A DNA stretch of 64,000 bases from Torymus aiolomorphi (GCA_036365515.1 CM070874.1:244268430-244332429); one strand, 5' to 3'. Counted from the stretch's first letter, positions 32,991 to 44,699 are shown. Notes: a model not told the origin generated them from the sequence alone. Numbers and translations: made by a program.

Positions 32991-33189
32991 ACAAGTATCT
33001 AAATGATTTCTATGTATATATCTATATTGTGGGGCTGGCGAGCAGCTCATCTCAGAGACGTGCTGCCCAGCACTCAGGCTTACACCCATTCTGCTGTTCT
33101 CCTTGGCTATTGTGTTTCTTTATCTTCCACTGCGCCTGCTGTCTATCCGCTTTATAACCTGGCTGATAGACTGTAGTCTCTGCTTCATC

Positions 33190-34480
33190 AAGGTTTCAGG
33201 CTGAGGAGAGCATTCCTCCTATACCCCCCGCCTAGTGCCTACAAAAGCTGGGCACCGGAAGAGGAGGTGGAAGGTTGACTCCTCCGGCCATCCACACCAT
33301 CTGCAGCTTCCCTCGTCTAAGATCCTGCGTTTGTACAGTAGTATCTGACCCACCAATCCCCTGTAAGCCAGTCTACTACCTTCCTTAGCCTAGCTTTATT
33401 CAGCCTGCCGATCTCTTGTAGCTAATGTTATGGCGAAGAGTCGCCGATGATTCTCTTGCCTTGTTTTAAGCCCGGCGACTCCTGCCATTTCCTGAGTAAT
33501 TCCTCCTTCATCATGATGGAGATTCTTTTCTTGATTTCATTTAGCGCGATGAAAGCGATCCAGCACCGGGTCGCTCTAATCTGGCGAGCGTCTCTACCAT
33601 CGAAGCGATTTGCTTTATCCTTACCCCTGATACCTTCAGGCCCTTGCAGCCAAATAAGGGTTACCGCATTATTGCGGGCCAATGCCGTAAGTATATCTAT
33701 GCACTATAACTTTCTTGGAATAGATGCTACTGTAATTAAGGGTCATCAGTGCAGCCCTGCTGTCTGAGCAGATGGTGATGGGATAACCCTTATTGGTCTT
33801 TGTAAGGTGCACCGCATCACACTCCGCTATGGCTCTTACTTCTGCTTGGAACATCAATGTGCGTAACTCAAGTGTGTATGCTAGCTCCATAAAGGTTCTT
33901 TGCTCCCAAGTACCCGCCCCCACTCCATTGTAATTTTTGGAGCCATCCGTGTAGCACACCACGCTCGATTGCGTGTAGTGGTGGGTATCGTTCGCCTACT
34001 CTTTCCTGTCGGAGATGTGTACCCTGTAGGGTTTTAGGAATATAATCCTTCGCAATATCTTGTCACATCCCGATGCTTCGATGTCAGGGGGTAGGATCTG
34101 TCCAAGCTCCTGGTCAAACACGCTCCCTGTGCCCATGGCATCTCCCTGTGCCGATGCCACCAAGTCCTGTTCACTTCACCCAAGGTTTGCGAGGGTGGTA
34201 TTCCTAGTATCAACTCTTATGCTGCAAGGGGTGTAGTACTCGGAGAGCCCGTTATACAACCTATCCTATCCCTATCACTAGTCTTTGTACTTTTTTTACG
34301 GAGCTCCGGTGGGCTTTTAGTAGACATCTCTGCCGCCAAACCACCGCTCTGTGCGTTAATCTGGATCTGATGATAGTTTTATACATCTACCTCACGTTGC
34401 CTGATGACTGGCCCTAGATATTACTAAAAGCCCTCCTACAGGCCCAGAAAGTGCTTATAGCTTTCTCTATTAGACTTTTA
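33190..34480 (-). pseudogene. Decayed LINE fragment: RT thumb, RNase H, zinc knuckle
   Basis: RNase H is the clear part (33428-33962, two overlapping frames): YTDGSKNYNGVGAG, FQAEVRAI, ICSDSRAALM and, after a frameshift near 33680, NNAVTLIWLQGPEG. Downstream (about 33240-33330) is CRWCGWPEESTFHLLFRCPA, a Cys-Cys-His-Cys motif like those ending R1/I-type LINE ORF2 proteins. Upstream, scattered frames to about 34480 look like the RT thumb. LINEs with RNase H belong to the I/R1-type groups, so this is a different lineage from the other LINEs here. Confidence 0.7.
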
Positions 34481-35190
34481 GACTTTCGAAATATAAAATG
34501 GCTGATACAATATGGCAATGAAGATTAAGAAAAAAGCTTAAATGGTGTTCAAAATTGGTATACTGGAGTTTTAGAAGTTGCTGATCACGATTTTGCAATC
34601 AGACTTTCAAAATTGAAAATGGCGGATCAAATATGGCGATTAAAAATTCGAAAAAAGCTGAGGTATTTCTCAAAATTGGAATACAGTGGTTTTCAAGGTC
34701 GCGGATCATGATTTTGCTATCAGACTTTCGAAATTCAAAATGGCGGTCAAAAGTTCGAGCGAAGCTGAGATTTTGCTTAAAATTGTATACAGCTGTTTTC
34801 GACGTCGTTGATCAAGATTTTGTTATTGGACTTTCCAAATTAAAAATGGCAGAACCAATATGGCCATTAGAATTTTTAATTTCTAAGGAAGCTTAGGTTT
34901 GACTCAAAATTGGAATACAGGGGTTTTCAAGGTCGCTGATCGTGATCTTGCTATCAGATTTTCTAAATTCAAAATGGCGGTCAAATGTTCGAAAGAAGCA
35001 TTTTCTTTGAAATTTGTGTACAAAGGTTTTCGTGGTTTATGATAAAGATTTTGCTATTGGACTTTCGAAATTCAAAATGGTGAATCCAATATGGTGGTGA
35101 AAAGTTCAAAAAAAGCTTAGATTTCACTCAAAATTGGTATACAGAGGTTTCTGAGGGTGCTGATCAAGATTTGGTTATTAGTAATTTTTT
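34478..35190. repeat. Satellite array, ~105-125-bp unit, block 1
   Basis: Units begin near 34478, 34602, 34723, 34829, 34957 and 35061 with GACTTTCGAAATTCAAAATG and share 'aatatggcg', 'aaagaagctta' and 'gctgatcacgattttgct'. Confidence 0.8.
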
Positions 35191-35999
35191 AGTGAAAAAC
35201 CGCTGTGTTGGTTTATGGAACTATCCAAATGTAATTTAGACCTCACGATTCAAAAGAGCATACTCGTAAGTAGTGAAATTGGTTTTAGAGTCAATATTAT
35301 TCTTTTTCCTGTTGAAAACATGTACTTGAAATTCCCCCCTAGTACATATATAATATATAGTTGTAAAACAAATTAAGACGCCAACCCTTCGTGTCCCTCC
35401 GCGTCCCTCCATGTTCCCCCACCTCCCTCTGCATCCCACCGCATCCATCCGCGTCCCTGCGCAACCCTCAGCAATTTCCCTCCACATTGACCATCCGCAT
35501 TATCCCTCCGCATTATCCCTCCGCATTATCCCTCCGCATTATCCCTCCGCATTGTCCCTCGGCAGTCACCCTCCGCATTGTCTCTCCGCATTGTCCCTCC
35601 ACATTCTCCCTCCGCATTTTTTACACATTTTTTTGAGCATGAAAGAGCTCCACCTCGCCTCCCCCTTGAACCCCCTTGCCACCACTTTGACCCCTCGTGA
35701 CCTTCCAATCAGACCTCCATCAAGGTTGAAGGAGTTTTGTAGTAGAAACTTCCGCTTTTACCGTGAATGCTATGGGCCGATGTTCTCTGAAACTTCATCA
35801 ATGCCCGTTTTTTTGCGAGTAAAGCGCCGGCACCATTGTGGCCTTTCTTGATAGGTTATTCCCTAAGAGAGGGAGGTTAGTCCCGCTATTACTGATACAA
35901 AAAGTAAGGATTAACCCTGTGGGCTTCAGGGCAGGTCTCGATGAATTCGAACAGTCGATGAAGTAACGCTCAAGACAAGCTTACAACTCAGAAAATTAA
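35191..35999. other. Insertion between satellite blocks, with a 13-bp minisatellite
   Basis: CATTATCCCTCCG-type 13-bp units, about ten, fill 35485-35620. Flanking sequence has no recognisable gene. The open frames across it come from the repeat. Confidence 0.6.
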
Positions 36000-36345
36000 C
36001 TTCAATTATAAATTCGAAAAATGCTTAGATTTTGCTTCAAGTTTGGATGCATGTGTTTACGATGTCGCTGATAACGAATTTGCTATTGGACTTTCTAAAT
36101 TCAAAATGGCGGATCCAATATGGCAGTCAAAAGTTCGAAGGAAGCTTAGATTTTGCTTAAAATTTGTATTCAGGGGTTTTCGAGATTGCTGATCACGATT
36201 TTGCTATTAGACTTTCAAAATTCTAAATGGCTATAAAAATTTCGAACGAAGCTTAAAGTTTGCTTAAAATTTGTATTGAGGGGTTTTCTATTCACTGATC
36301 ACGATTAGTGAATTGAAAATGGCGGATCCAATATGGCGAAAATAC
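36000..36345. repeat. Satellite array, block 2
   Basis: Three more units of the 34478-35190 family (near 36091, 36200, 36310). Confidence 0.75.
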
Positions 36346-36652
36346 ATACTTGAAAATTGAATTTACTGGTGATATTCAAGAAAATGATAAGAAAAATTAA
36401 TACAAAAGTAAGGTAATTTAAAATTCATATAATTTTTTTACATTGTACAATGTAAACGCATACAATTTTAATGGTTTTCATAATTTTATAGTGACATAGA
36501 CAGTAGATCAAGGAGCGCGGGTGCGCTTCGAAGGCAAGTATAGAAGAATCCTGAGAGTTAGGCCTACTATAAAATAAAACGCATGTTTCTATTTACCTCT
36601 AGGGTGAAAAAAATAAATAAGAATTTACAATTTTATCACTTTCTAAAAATGG
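36346..36652. other. No gene seen
   Basis: AT-rich spacer between the satellite and the next TIR element. Confidence 0.45.
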
Positions 36653-36690
36653 GGGTTGACGAGCGGGGCGCGTAGGTGGGTACCCCCAGG

Positions 36691-36741
<51 letters not shown>

Positions 36742-36993
36742 TTATGTTAGTTTCCAGGACATTCCAGATGTTTAACGTTGGTTTCGGGGACATTTGTTAG
36801 TTTTGGGTACAGTCCCTGAATCTACATATGTTTAACGTCAGTTTTGAGGACATCGGCCCCCATAATAAGAGACATTATTTCTTTAGTCACGTATAGGTAT
36901 ACACTAACATGGGGTCCTGGGAACTAACGTTATACAAGTTTATATATATATATACACTAGGGGGGTACCCCCTACTCGTCTGCTCGTCAACCC
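36653..36993. mobile_element. TIR element GGGTTGACGAG...CTCGTCAACCC
   Basis: The ends are inverted: GGGTTGACGAGCGGGGCGCG and, reversed, GGGTTGACGAGCAGACGAG, each followed inward by a GGGGGTACCCCC palindrome and a TA repeat (36693-36739 and near 36945). No transposase is present. A third end of the family starts at 37806. Confidence 0.65.
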
Positions 36994-37316
36994 TCGACGT
37001 TGAATATCAACGATTTGATTTGAAATTTTAAAGCATCTTACGAAAATTAATGTACTCATTAATATTTTATTTTATAAAAAAATTATTTTATTTACAAAAT
37101 AGTGTTGTTAGTCAAAGAACTTAATTAGAAAAGGAAACTTAAATTATATAATAAAATTTTTGGGACATTATAAAACGCGGTGAAACATTAAACAATATAT
37201 ATGAGGCGTTTCAGGTCCGCAAAATTTGTAATGCGGTACATGCATTTCAAACGGTAATAAATCAACGAGTGCATCTAGAACGCTGTTTTTCTTCTATTCT
37301 TCTACTTGAGAATTTA
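36994..37316. other. No gene seen
   Basis: AT-rich spacer; probably intron of the regucalcin-like gene if that gene continues on this side. Confidence 0.4.
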
Positions 37317-37661
37317 TTAGGGCAGCTCGAATGTCTTGCTCATTCCACGCCATGACAGTATTTCAAAGTGTGGTGGTGAGACCTTCTTTTTTTCAGCTGA
37401 CTTCTTTTTTCTTCTTTTTTCGGGTTGCGTTGAATCTGTTTCATCAGCGGCACTGTCGCCACTATTCTGAACTCTCAAAATAGGAACGGGAGGTGGTGTA
37501 GTAAAGGCACTGTTTTCTGAATGCTCACTGGTCGATGAGGGTCTAGTAACGTTGTTCCAAACACGCTTGTTACCTATAAATTCTCGAGGCACAGTTGTTT
37601 GGCGAAGAGCGACAGCGAATTGAAGATGACCAGGCGGAGCGCTCCTTTTTCTATCTCTCAT
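37317..37661 (-). CDS. Hypothetical 114-codon ORF
   Basis: Starts with ATG (MRDRKRSAPPG), has a Ser/Thr/Pro-rich middle and a lysine cluster (EKRRKKKSAEKKK), a possible nuclear-type basic patch. No family is recognised. It sits between two ends of the GGGTTGACGAG TIR family, so it may be part of a transposon, or chance. It shows no clear splice sites. Confidence 0.25.
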   Translation of the reverse strand: MRDRKRSAPPGHLQFAVALRQTTVPREFIGNKRVWNNVTRPSSTSEHSENSAFTTPPPVPILRVQNSGDSAADETDSTQPEKRRKKKSAEKKKVSPPHFEILSWRGMSKTFELP

Positions 37662-37805
37662 TGCGTCATCTCATTGAGAGAGAGACTACTTATTAAAGTA
37701 CATGCTTAATTCAAAAATGATATTTCTTCGATAAAATAGAAACCTACACTAAATTTAATATTTTACACTCTAGATTAAATTAAATATATTTTCTAAATTC
37801 TAATT

Positions 37806-37850
37806 GGGTTGACGAGTGGAGCGAGTAGGGGATACCCCCTAGTATCTATA
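37806..37850. repeat. Single end of the GGGTTGACGAG TIR family
   Basis: GGGTTGACGAGTGGAGCGAG, then GGGGATACCCCC, then a short TA run. No partner end was found to the right. Confidence 0.6.
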
Positions 37851-37908
37851 TATATGTTGAAATGGTTGATTCAGCTAGAATTGATTTTTCATAAACTTAT
37901 ATACATAC

Positions 37909-38118
37909 CTCCCCAAAATCTACCGGCGATATCAATTTTCCCATCGTTAAACCTTGTATCCGTCCGATCGTCATCAACTGTTGTTAATGTGCTAACTATC
38001 GATACCGATGCATTATTATCAAGTTTCCATCTAATTAAAGTCATGTTCCTGAGGCAGCCTATTATAAAATAGTCAATGCCTCTGTCAACTCCGATTATAT
38101 ATGAAACGGGCCCATTAC
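37909..38118 (-). CDS. regucalcin: Regucalcin/SMP-30 family exon (host gene)
   Basis: A 70-residue internal exon: GPVSYIIGVDRGIDYFIIG, then LRNMTLIRWKLDNN, then TRFNDGKIDIAGRFWGG. The block RFNDGK.D..GR.W is the hallmark of regucalcin/gluconolactonase six-bladed propellers, where the Asn and Asp bind the metal. The exon is bounded on the minus strand by an acceptor (TTTTTCCACAG, 38119-38120 being AG) and a donor (GAG^GTATGT at 37907-37908). Both junctions are phase 1 and the length is a multiple of three, so it fits a real exon. Regucalcins are cytosolic calcium-binding lactonases. Neighbouring exons were not found nearby; the introns are probably long and filled with transposons. It could be a retained single exon of a dead duplicate. 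Confidence 0.75.
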
Positions 38119-38975
38119 CTGTGGAAAAATTAATATTTAAAGTTAAATGCAATTATACAAAGGCTGGTATAACAACATACATTTTAAGAAATACATTTCA
38201 AGGTATACCAAATTTGAGTAACATATTTGTCATTGATAGCTCTCGATGAAAGGGAACCTTTTTCAGCACATCACTCAAATGAAACCGTTTTGAAGGTAAT
38301 ACCGAAATGAATCATTAGATCGAGATCGAATGATGTGAAATGCGTGATGCAGAATCGAGCTGTGTCATCCAAACAGCCAAACCATGCGTCATCGTAGCTA
38401 ATGAGAGTGATTCTGCATGTGACATCATAGTATATTTTCCGCGGATTATATTTAGCTTATAGGTTATGCAACTTCTTTGTTATGATAGTACTGTACAGTG
38501 CATTATTATAATAATCAATCAAGAATAAAAATATAAAAAATAGAAAAGTTACAAACAGAATCAAATATTTTACTGATCTCGGATGTAAGTACTACTAAAT
38601 TAAAAAAAAAAAACGGATTAAAAGCTACAGAGAAAGTATGATGTCCATTTTTTATTTTTACAGTATTATACATGTTCCTACTGCAAGATTTTATTGCTTC
38701 GAATAAATTATAATTATTTGCAATATTCTTGTTTTGGTAAGATAGATTTAGCTAAATAACAAATAGTTTCCAATGCTTTTGATCAATTATTTATTTATAG
38801 CTTTAAGTATACGAAAGGAAAGTAAGCTTTTTAGAAAACATAACATCTGCTGAATGCGAAAAAAGCATCAATAATTCACACGATTTCATTTAAAGAAGGA
38901 TAGATCTATTATAGCAAAATAAAAAAAAGGAAATAAGAGGAGGAAAAAAGTGCTAAATTTTTTCTTTTTATTTAC
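38119..38975. other. Noncoding, probable intron
   Basis: AT-rich with no supported ORF. It lies upstream of the regucalcin exon on the minus strand and may be intron. Confidence 0.4.
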
Positions 38976-39434
38976 CTAAAAAATATAAATTTTGATCTGT
39001 AATGATATTTTATATATATATTATAGAAATATAGTTTAGTTTTTATGAAATAGGCTCTACCAGAGGTCTGTAAACCCATTTGATCCAAAGATATTCAGAT
39101 TTTAAAATTTGTATCCTACCGTAACCTGCAGGCTGAATCATTTGATATTTTTTAATGAGATACGGGTAAAAATCTTTGATTTTTATATCTCCTTTGGCTG
39201 AAGTTGTTCGCATCCCTTAATTTTTACAATTCACATTTTTAAAGTAAAAAATATGAATTGGAAAAATTAAGGGATGCGAATAGCTTCAGTCAAAAAAGAT
39301 ATAAAAATCAAAGATTTTGGCCCGTATTCCATTAAGAAAAACCGCTGCCAATTCATTGGCACGTAGCTTCCTCAAACTTAATTTATTTAACTAGAAGAGG
39401 GTCATGGGTCCGGATTCAGTTTAAACTGTGCGTT

Positions 39435-40015
39435 ATATCTTTTTTCGTAATGAACCGATTTTTTTGGGCAACGAACTTGATCTGAAGATATATAAAAGCT
39501 ACATCTGTGCCAAATTTCAGGACGATTGGGTAATTTTTGCTCTTCTTATCGTGCGACAACGAAAACATAAATTTTTTCTAAAATAATTTTTTTCTAAAAA
39601 ACAAATGAAGATAATCTCCTGAAATTTTAACCAAATATAGTCTTGTATAAATTTAATAAGTGGTTAAAATTTTAAGTCCATAAATCAACTATTTTTTGAG
39701 AAAACGCGATTCGAAAATTAAAAAAAAAAATTTTTTACCTCAAATATCTTTTTTCGTAATGGACCTATTTTTTTGGGCAACGAACTGGATCTGAAAATAT
39801 ATAAAAGCTACATCTGTGCCAAATTTCAGGACGATTGGATAATTTTTGCTCTAGTTATCGTGCGACAGCGAAAACGCAATTTTTTTCTAAAATAATTTTT
39901 TTCTAAACAACAAATGAAGATAATCTCTTGAAATTTTAGCCACATATAGTCTTCAATTAGTGTAATAACTGGTTATTTATTTCAAGTCGATAAATAAATT
40001 ATTTTTTGAGAAATT
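39435..40015. repeat. Two tandem ~310-bp satellite units
   Basis: Units start at 39435 and 39745 with TATCTTTTTTCGTAATG and share 'gggcaacgaact', 'aagctacatctgtgcc' and 'atcgtgcgaca'. They are related to 11519-11914 and 15403-15735. Confidence 0.8.
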
Positions 40016-40324
40016 AATTTATGAAATATAAAAAAGTTTTCCTTAATAATAATTGACAGAGTAAAGATATTTTAAATTTAAAAAAAGGAAAACATAGGTA
40101 ATTTAAATACCTTTCAAGAAAAGTTTATTATATTATGTAATAATGACTGTAAGATATGAAAAAATCAAAAAAACTAAAAATTCAAAATCGTTTTTTGGTT
40201 ATAAAACAAAAGAAAATCAATAAAAACTCAAATCCATCAGGGTACCTTTCTTTTCCCGCGAGGCAAAGAAAATAAGCTTTACCCGACGAAAATTGGTCGA
40301 TTCTTTTCGAGATATGAAGAGTTC

Positions 40325-40349
40325 AAACACACACACACACACACACACC

Positions 40350-40394
<45 letters not shown>

Positions 40395-40575
40395 ACCCAT
40401 ACACACAGACACACACGCACACCCACATCCACATCCACACACACACACACACACACACACACGAAAACAAAAACGATCAAAATCAGCTAATATACACATA
40501 TATCGCCTCAAAACATCTTTTTGAACATTTTTTTTTTCGAAAATTTTTTCACCGTTACGAAGCTTATTCTATGAG
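40325..40575. repeat. CA microsatellite plus hairpin repeat, third copy
   Basis: CA repeats at 40325-40462, then TTTTTTTTTCGAAAATTTTT, TCACCGTTACGAAGCTT and the stem arm ATGAGGAAGT. Confidence 0.7.
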
Positions 40576-40748
40576 GAAGTAATATCAAATATTTCAGCCG
40601 GTAGGTTACGGCAGGATACAAATTTCAATATCTTTGGATCAAATGGGTTTACAGACCTCTGGTAGGGCCTATTTCATAAAAACTAAACTATATTTGTATA
40701 ATATATATATAAAAAAAATCATTACCGATCAAAATTTATATTTTTTAG

Positions 40749-41297
40749 ATGAATCCAAAAAAAAGAATTTTTAACTGTAGTCCCCCCTTAACAGAAGCTG
40801 TCACATTAAGACCTTGCATATACAATTATCGAATACCCGTTAAAGAAAGGAATCCGTTGTATGCGACAGAAGCGTGGAAAGGAATAACGTATCTTAAACG
40901 GTATTATTTTACTTGCATGCGTAATACGCATTATCAAAGGCCGCGACATTGCCCTGCTTGGCGAGTATAAGGGACGAAGTGACGAACAAGCAAGCTGGGC
41001 GACGATACACCCTTTATTCATTGAATTGGGTTTCTAATTTTACTTATGTGGTCATATTTCTCGTAAATCAGCATTTATATACGTAGATACCGCGCACGAG
41101 GTACTTAATTGGAAATCACTTTTCATTTGCATACTATACCTGTAAAATTTCATGTTGAAAGATGCTTTCGTGTTGATGTTATTAAGCGATAAGGTGTTTA
41201 TCTCCGCAAAATCAAAATAATTTTCCTTTTTTCAGTCACTAGTGAAAATTTTTTGCAGCCTGAGGGAAAATTTTTGTGGGTCAGTGTGAGGGAGAGA
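40749..41297. other. No supported gene
   Basis: A 73-codon frame (40749-40970) is present but matches nothing known to me; see rejected items. The right part is plain AT-rich sequence up to the LINE tail. Confidence 0.4.
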
Positions 41298-41387
41298 GAT
41301 AGATAGATAGATAGATAGATAATTTTTATTTGCGTACAATGTGTTGTACAATTTTACAATGATAGTTACAGTGATAGTATACAGAGA

Positions 41388-41612
41388 ATAACAATTTAGT
41401 AGTAACAATAACAATTTTGATCTAGATATTAAATAAATAAAATGAATAAATGTAAGTCTAATAATAGTTAACAATAATTGCCGGTGCGCTTATGGGATTT
41501 TAAAATTTAGTAGTAACAATAATAATTTAGATCTAGATTCTAAATAAATAAAATGAATAAATGTGTCTAATACTAGTAACAATAATTGCCGCTGTGCTTA
41601 TGAGTGATAGAT
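41388..41612 (-). repeat. Tandem duplication (~113 bp) in the LINE 3' UTR
   Basis: 'aatttagtagtaacaataa' through 'attgccggtgcgcttatg' (about 41390-41500) is repeated with small changes at 41503-41612. Confidence 0.8.
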
Positions 41613-41639
41613 GAGCATGATTATGATTACGGGATGAAT

Positions 41640-44600
41640 TGATGTATAAGTGATTACATGACTAGAATGCTTTTCGAAAATTGAACACATGTTGGTGGAA
41701 TGATGATGTGGCTTCTAGGTTGAATATGAAATTGTAGAGCAAGGCTTTAAAAGACGCTATGGTGGGGCTATTGCGGATGTTTGATGTAATGAGTTGCAGA
41801 TGTATGCAGTTGTAATATGAAATGAGTTTTTTAGTGCTTCTCCGTCATGCTTAGAGATAATTAACGGATTCGCCTCACCCCTGATAGGTCTGTTACTGAT
41901 CCTTCGGAGGAAGAAGTTGGTCAGATAATTAGGCTGGCTACTCTAATTTATTTTGTAAAACATAATAGCAGCAAAATAGAGTCTCCGATCTACATGTGTG
42001 GTCCAGCCTAGTTGACGCCTATACTGAGTAATGTGCTCGTCCCTTCTAACACCATAAATATAACGAATTCCCGTATTTACTACCCTCTGGAGCATGATAT
42101 CCTAATCCTTAGAGATGCTACAATACGCTAGGGAGCAGTAGTCAATGATGGGCCAAAGAAGCGCTTGTATTAAGTGCTTCCTCAGGTTGAGTGTGGTGCT
42201 GGATCTTAAACGACGAAGTCGGTACATTAGAGTATTTGCTCTTTTGCAAACCTCATTGACATGCTCTTCCAGCACAGTTTGTCGTCAATCAACAGCCCCA
42301 GATTTCGGATAGATGAGGAGAATTTTATCTTAGTATCGCCGATTAATATATCGGAAGCCACAGAAGGAAGATTGTTAATGTAATAGGAGCTGCCGCAAAC
42401 CATAGCTTTGGTTTTCCCAACATTTAGTCTAAGATGATTGGCTGCGGCCCAACTAGATATACGATCGGCATTATTTCTCATTTTTTCGATTAAGAGGTCC
42501 AGTTCATTCAGATGACATTGTGTATATATCTGCAGATCGTCCGCATAAAGGATATGGGAGATTCCAGGGTCAAGGTAGAGACTTATGTCATTAACATATA
42601 GATAGAAAAGAAGTGGGCCCAAAACGGAGCCTTGTGGTATCCCCGTGTTAAGGGAACGGTACGATGAAGTAGTCCCATCTTTTTTCCTAATCGCCTGCTG
42701 ACGTCCCGACAGATATGATGGAATCCAACCTTGCGCAGATTTCGAAAAACCGTAGTTCTCCAATTTGCGAAGGAGTAACACATGACACACAAAGTCAAAT
42801 GCTTTACTGAAGTCAAAGAGAAGCAAAAGAGTGACGTATTTTCGGTTGATCCCAGTACTGATGTCGTTTGTGAGTTTGATAAGAGCTGTCTGAGTACTAT
42901 TATTTTTCTTGAAGCCTGTCTTCATGCAGTCGAGAATGTTGTATGTGTCAATGTGTGCATTAATTTATTTGTGTACTATGTATTCTATTGCTTTTGAGAG
43001 GCAGTTAAGTAACAATATGGGTCTGAAGTCGCTTCGGATATTCCATATCTTTACCTTATTCAATGCAATTACAAGTAACTTTTTTCACTCAGAGGAAAAG
43101 ATTAATTGCCTAATCGATGCATTGAAAAGTTCCCTGAGGTGGGAAGCTATTGACGGCAGAGCAGCGGCGATGAAACACTGAGGAATGCCATCGGGCCCCC
43201 TAGCTTGAGTACTGAAATGATTTATAGCTTCCTCAACATCACCTTCACCTATTTCTTGAAGAAAAAAGAATTCCGCGTATTCTTTAGACTGCAGTTCAGT
43301 CAGGTAGTCATGGATAGATGGAGCCAGGGGATCATGAGACACCGAGCAAAAGAAATCATTCAGCTGCTCAACCGTAAAGTCATGAGGACTCTACTTTCAG
43401 AGAAACCACACCTAGATGCCTCAGTTCTTTCTATAGCGTCTGTGGATCTGTGATGGATGATAGTCGCGTATAGTAGTATTCTGGTCTGGATGATTCTATG
43501 GTCTTGTGGGCATGATCCCTAGCTTAGCGATAGAGTTGGAGATGGTAAGGTTGTCTTGTACGTCGGTATCTTCTGTAAAGTCTGTCTCGTTCTAAGATGA
43601 GATTTCTGTGCGTTGAGGTGTACCAAGGATGATTATGTTTGATGGGTTTAATGGTTTTGTTTGGGACCAACCGATCAATGGCAGATGTGAGATTGCCGCA
43701 AAGTACTGACAACCTTGAATCTGGCGAATCCGAGCTCACTGACCAATCACAGTTACGAAGGTAATCATTTAAGGCATTTTTATCAACAGCATTGAAGTCT
43801 AAGAAGGAGAATGGTTTAGTGATTACTTTAGGGACTGAGATATCTATAGTAGTAATAGTGGCTGTGATGATACTGTGATTATCAATGAAAGGTGTATCTG
43901 ATTTCCAGTAGTCAAGTATTTTGTCCTGCTGGTCTATATAATGCAGAGGTCTAGCCAGCTGCCTGCATCTCTATGGTAAGTAGCTCCATGCGGTAAAAGT
44001 TTTAAAAAGTTTTCATAGAGAAGATTTCGGATATAGAGGGCATCAAATGAATCACAGAGTTAATTCGCGTTGAAGTCGCCCATTATAACTTTAGTACTGT
44101 AGTTTTGCATATTAACAGTGAGGTCGTCAATTAAATTGCTTTTTTCAACAAATAAAGCATAAGGAGGCCTATAGACAACCGCTGCAAATAGAGGAGGGAT
44201 ACCTTTGCCTTTGACCTCACATAGTATGTTCTCTGGCGTGCCAGGCTGGCATGTCCACTCTTCTGTCGATGCGCAAAGAAATTTAGATGTGAGGGATTTG
44301 TGTATAAAGAGTGCTACACCACCACCCTGTCTATTTCTATCTTTACGGATCAGGACATAGTCCCCCAGCATACCAGATGGTCTTCCTGCTGTGCAGTGAG
44401 CTTGGTCTCAGTTGTTGCTATTATGTGATAGTATGGGTGAGAGGCTAGAAAGAGTCTTATTGTTTCAATGTGACCCAGGAGAGAATTAGCATTGAAACAA
44501 CATACCCTTAGTCCATCGCCAAAACACTCCGTGGTGGCTACTAGACGATTAGGAGACGAGGAAGAGGAGGATGTACTATGAGTATGAGGCAGAGAATGAT

Positions 44601-44688
44601 TTACTGACGTTATGTTTGGAGTGTGAGATGAGGTGGAAATTATTGTAGATGAGAGTGATGATGCTGCTCGATTAAGGTGAGGATGCAA
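41640..44688 (-). pseudogene. LINE ORF2: endonuclease and reverse transcriptase, several breaks
   Basis: The frame right after ORF1 starts the endonuclease: CCFNANSLLGHIET and ATTETKL (Glu). It shifts near 44360 into GGGVALFIHKSL, VYRPP and MGDFNAN (Asp), then stops at 44060. The late Asp-His motif reads IDNHSII near 43880, i.e. Asn before His. The RT part begins as GPDGIPQCFI (43085-43342). After another break it continues in 42227-42925 with TGFKKNNSTQTALI, TGIPQGSVLGPLLF and the intact ILYADDLQIY. Thumb sequences (LIQALLWPIIDYC, GVRRDEHITQYRR) continue in other frames to about 41640. At least five frame breaks make this copy dead. Confidence 0.8.
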
Positions 44689-44699
44689 TGTAGTTGAAT

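Larger units (their letters stand above)
38976..40748. mobile_element. TIR element (~1.77 kb) holding satellite and CA repeats
   Basis: The ends, about 170 bases each (38976-39150 and 40573-40748), are inverted copies: outer CTAAAAAATATAAATTTTGA, then 'tatagtttagtttttatgaa', 'agaggtctgtaaaccca', 'tttgatccaaagatatt' and 'gtatcctaccgtaacct'. Inside are two direct ~310-bp satellite units and a CA tract with the hairpin repeat. No transposase. A further end of the family is at 52038-52105. Confidence 0.65.

Noticed and set aside
35391..35851. Pro/His/Ser-rich frames
   Set aside because: Products of the 13-bp CCCTCCGCATTAT minisatellite.
40749..40970. 73-codon frame preceded by TTTTTTTAG, possible exon
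   Set aside because: The apparent acceptor is the end of the TIR element, no donor or homologous domain was found.
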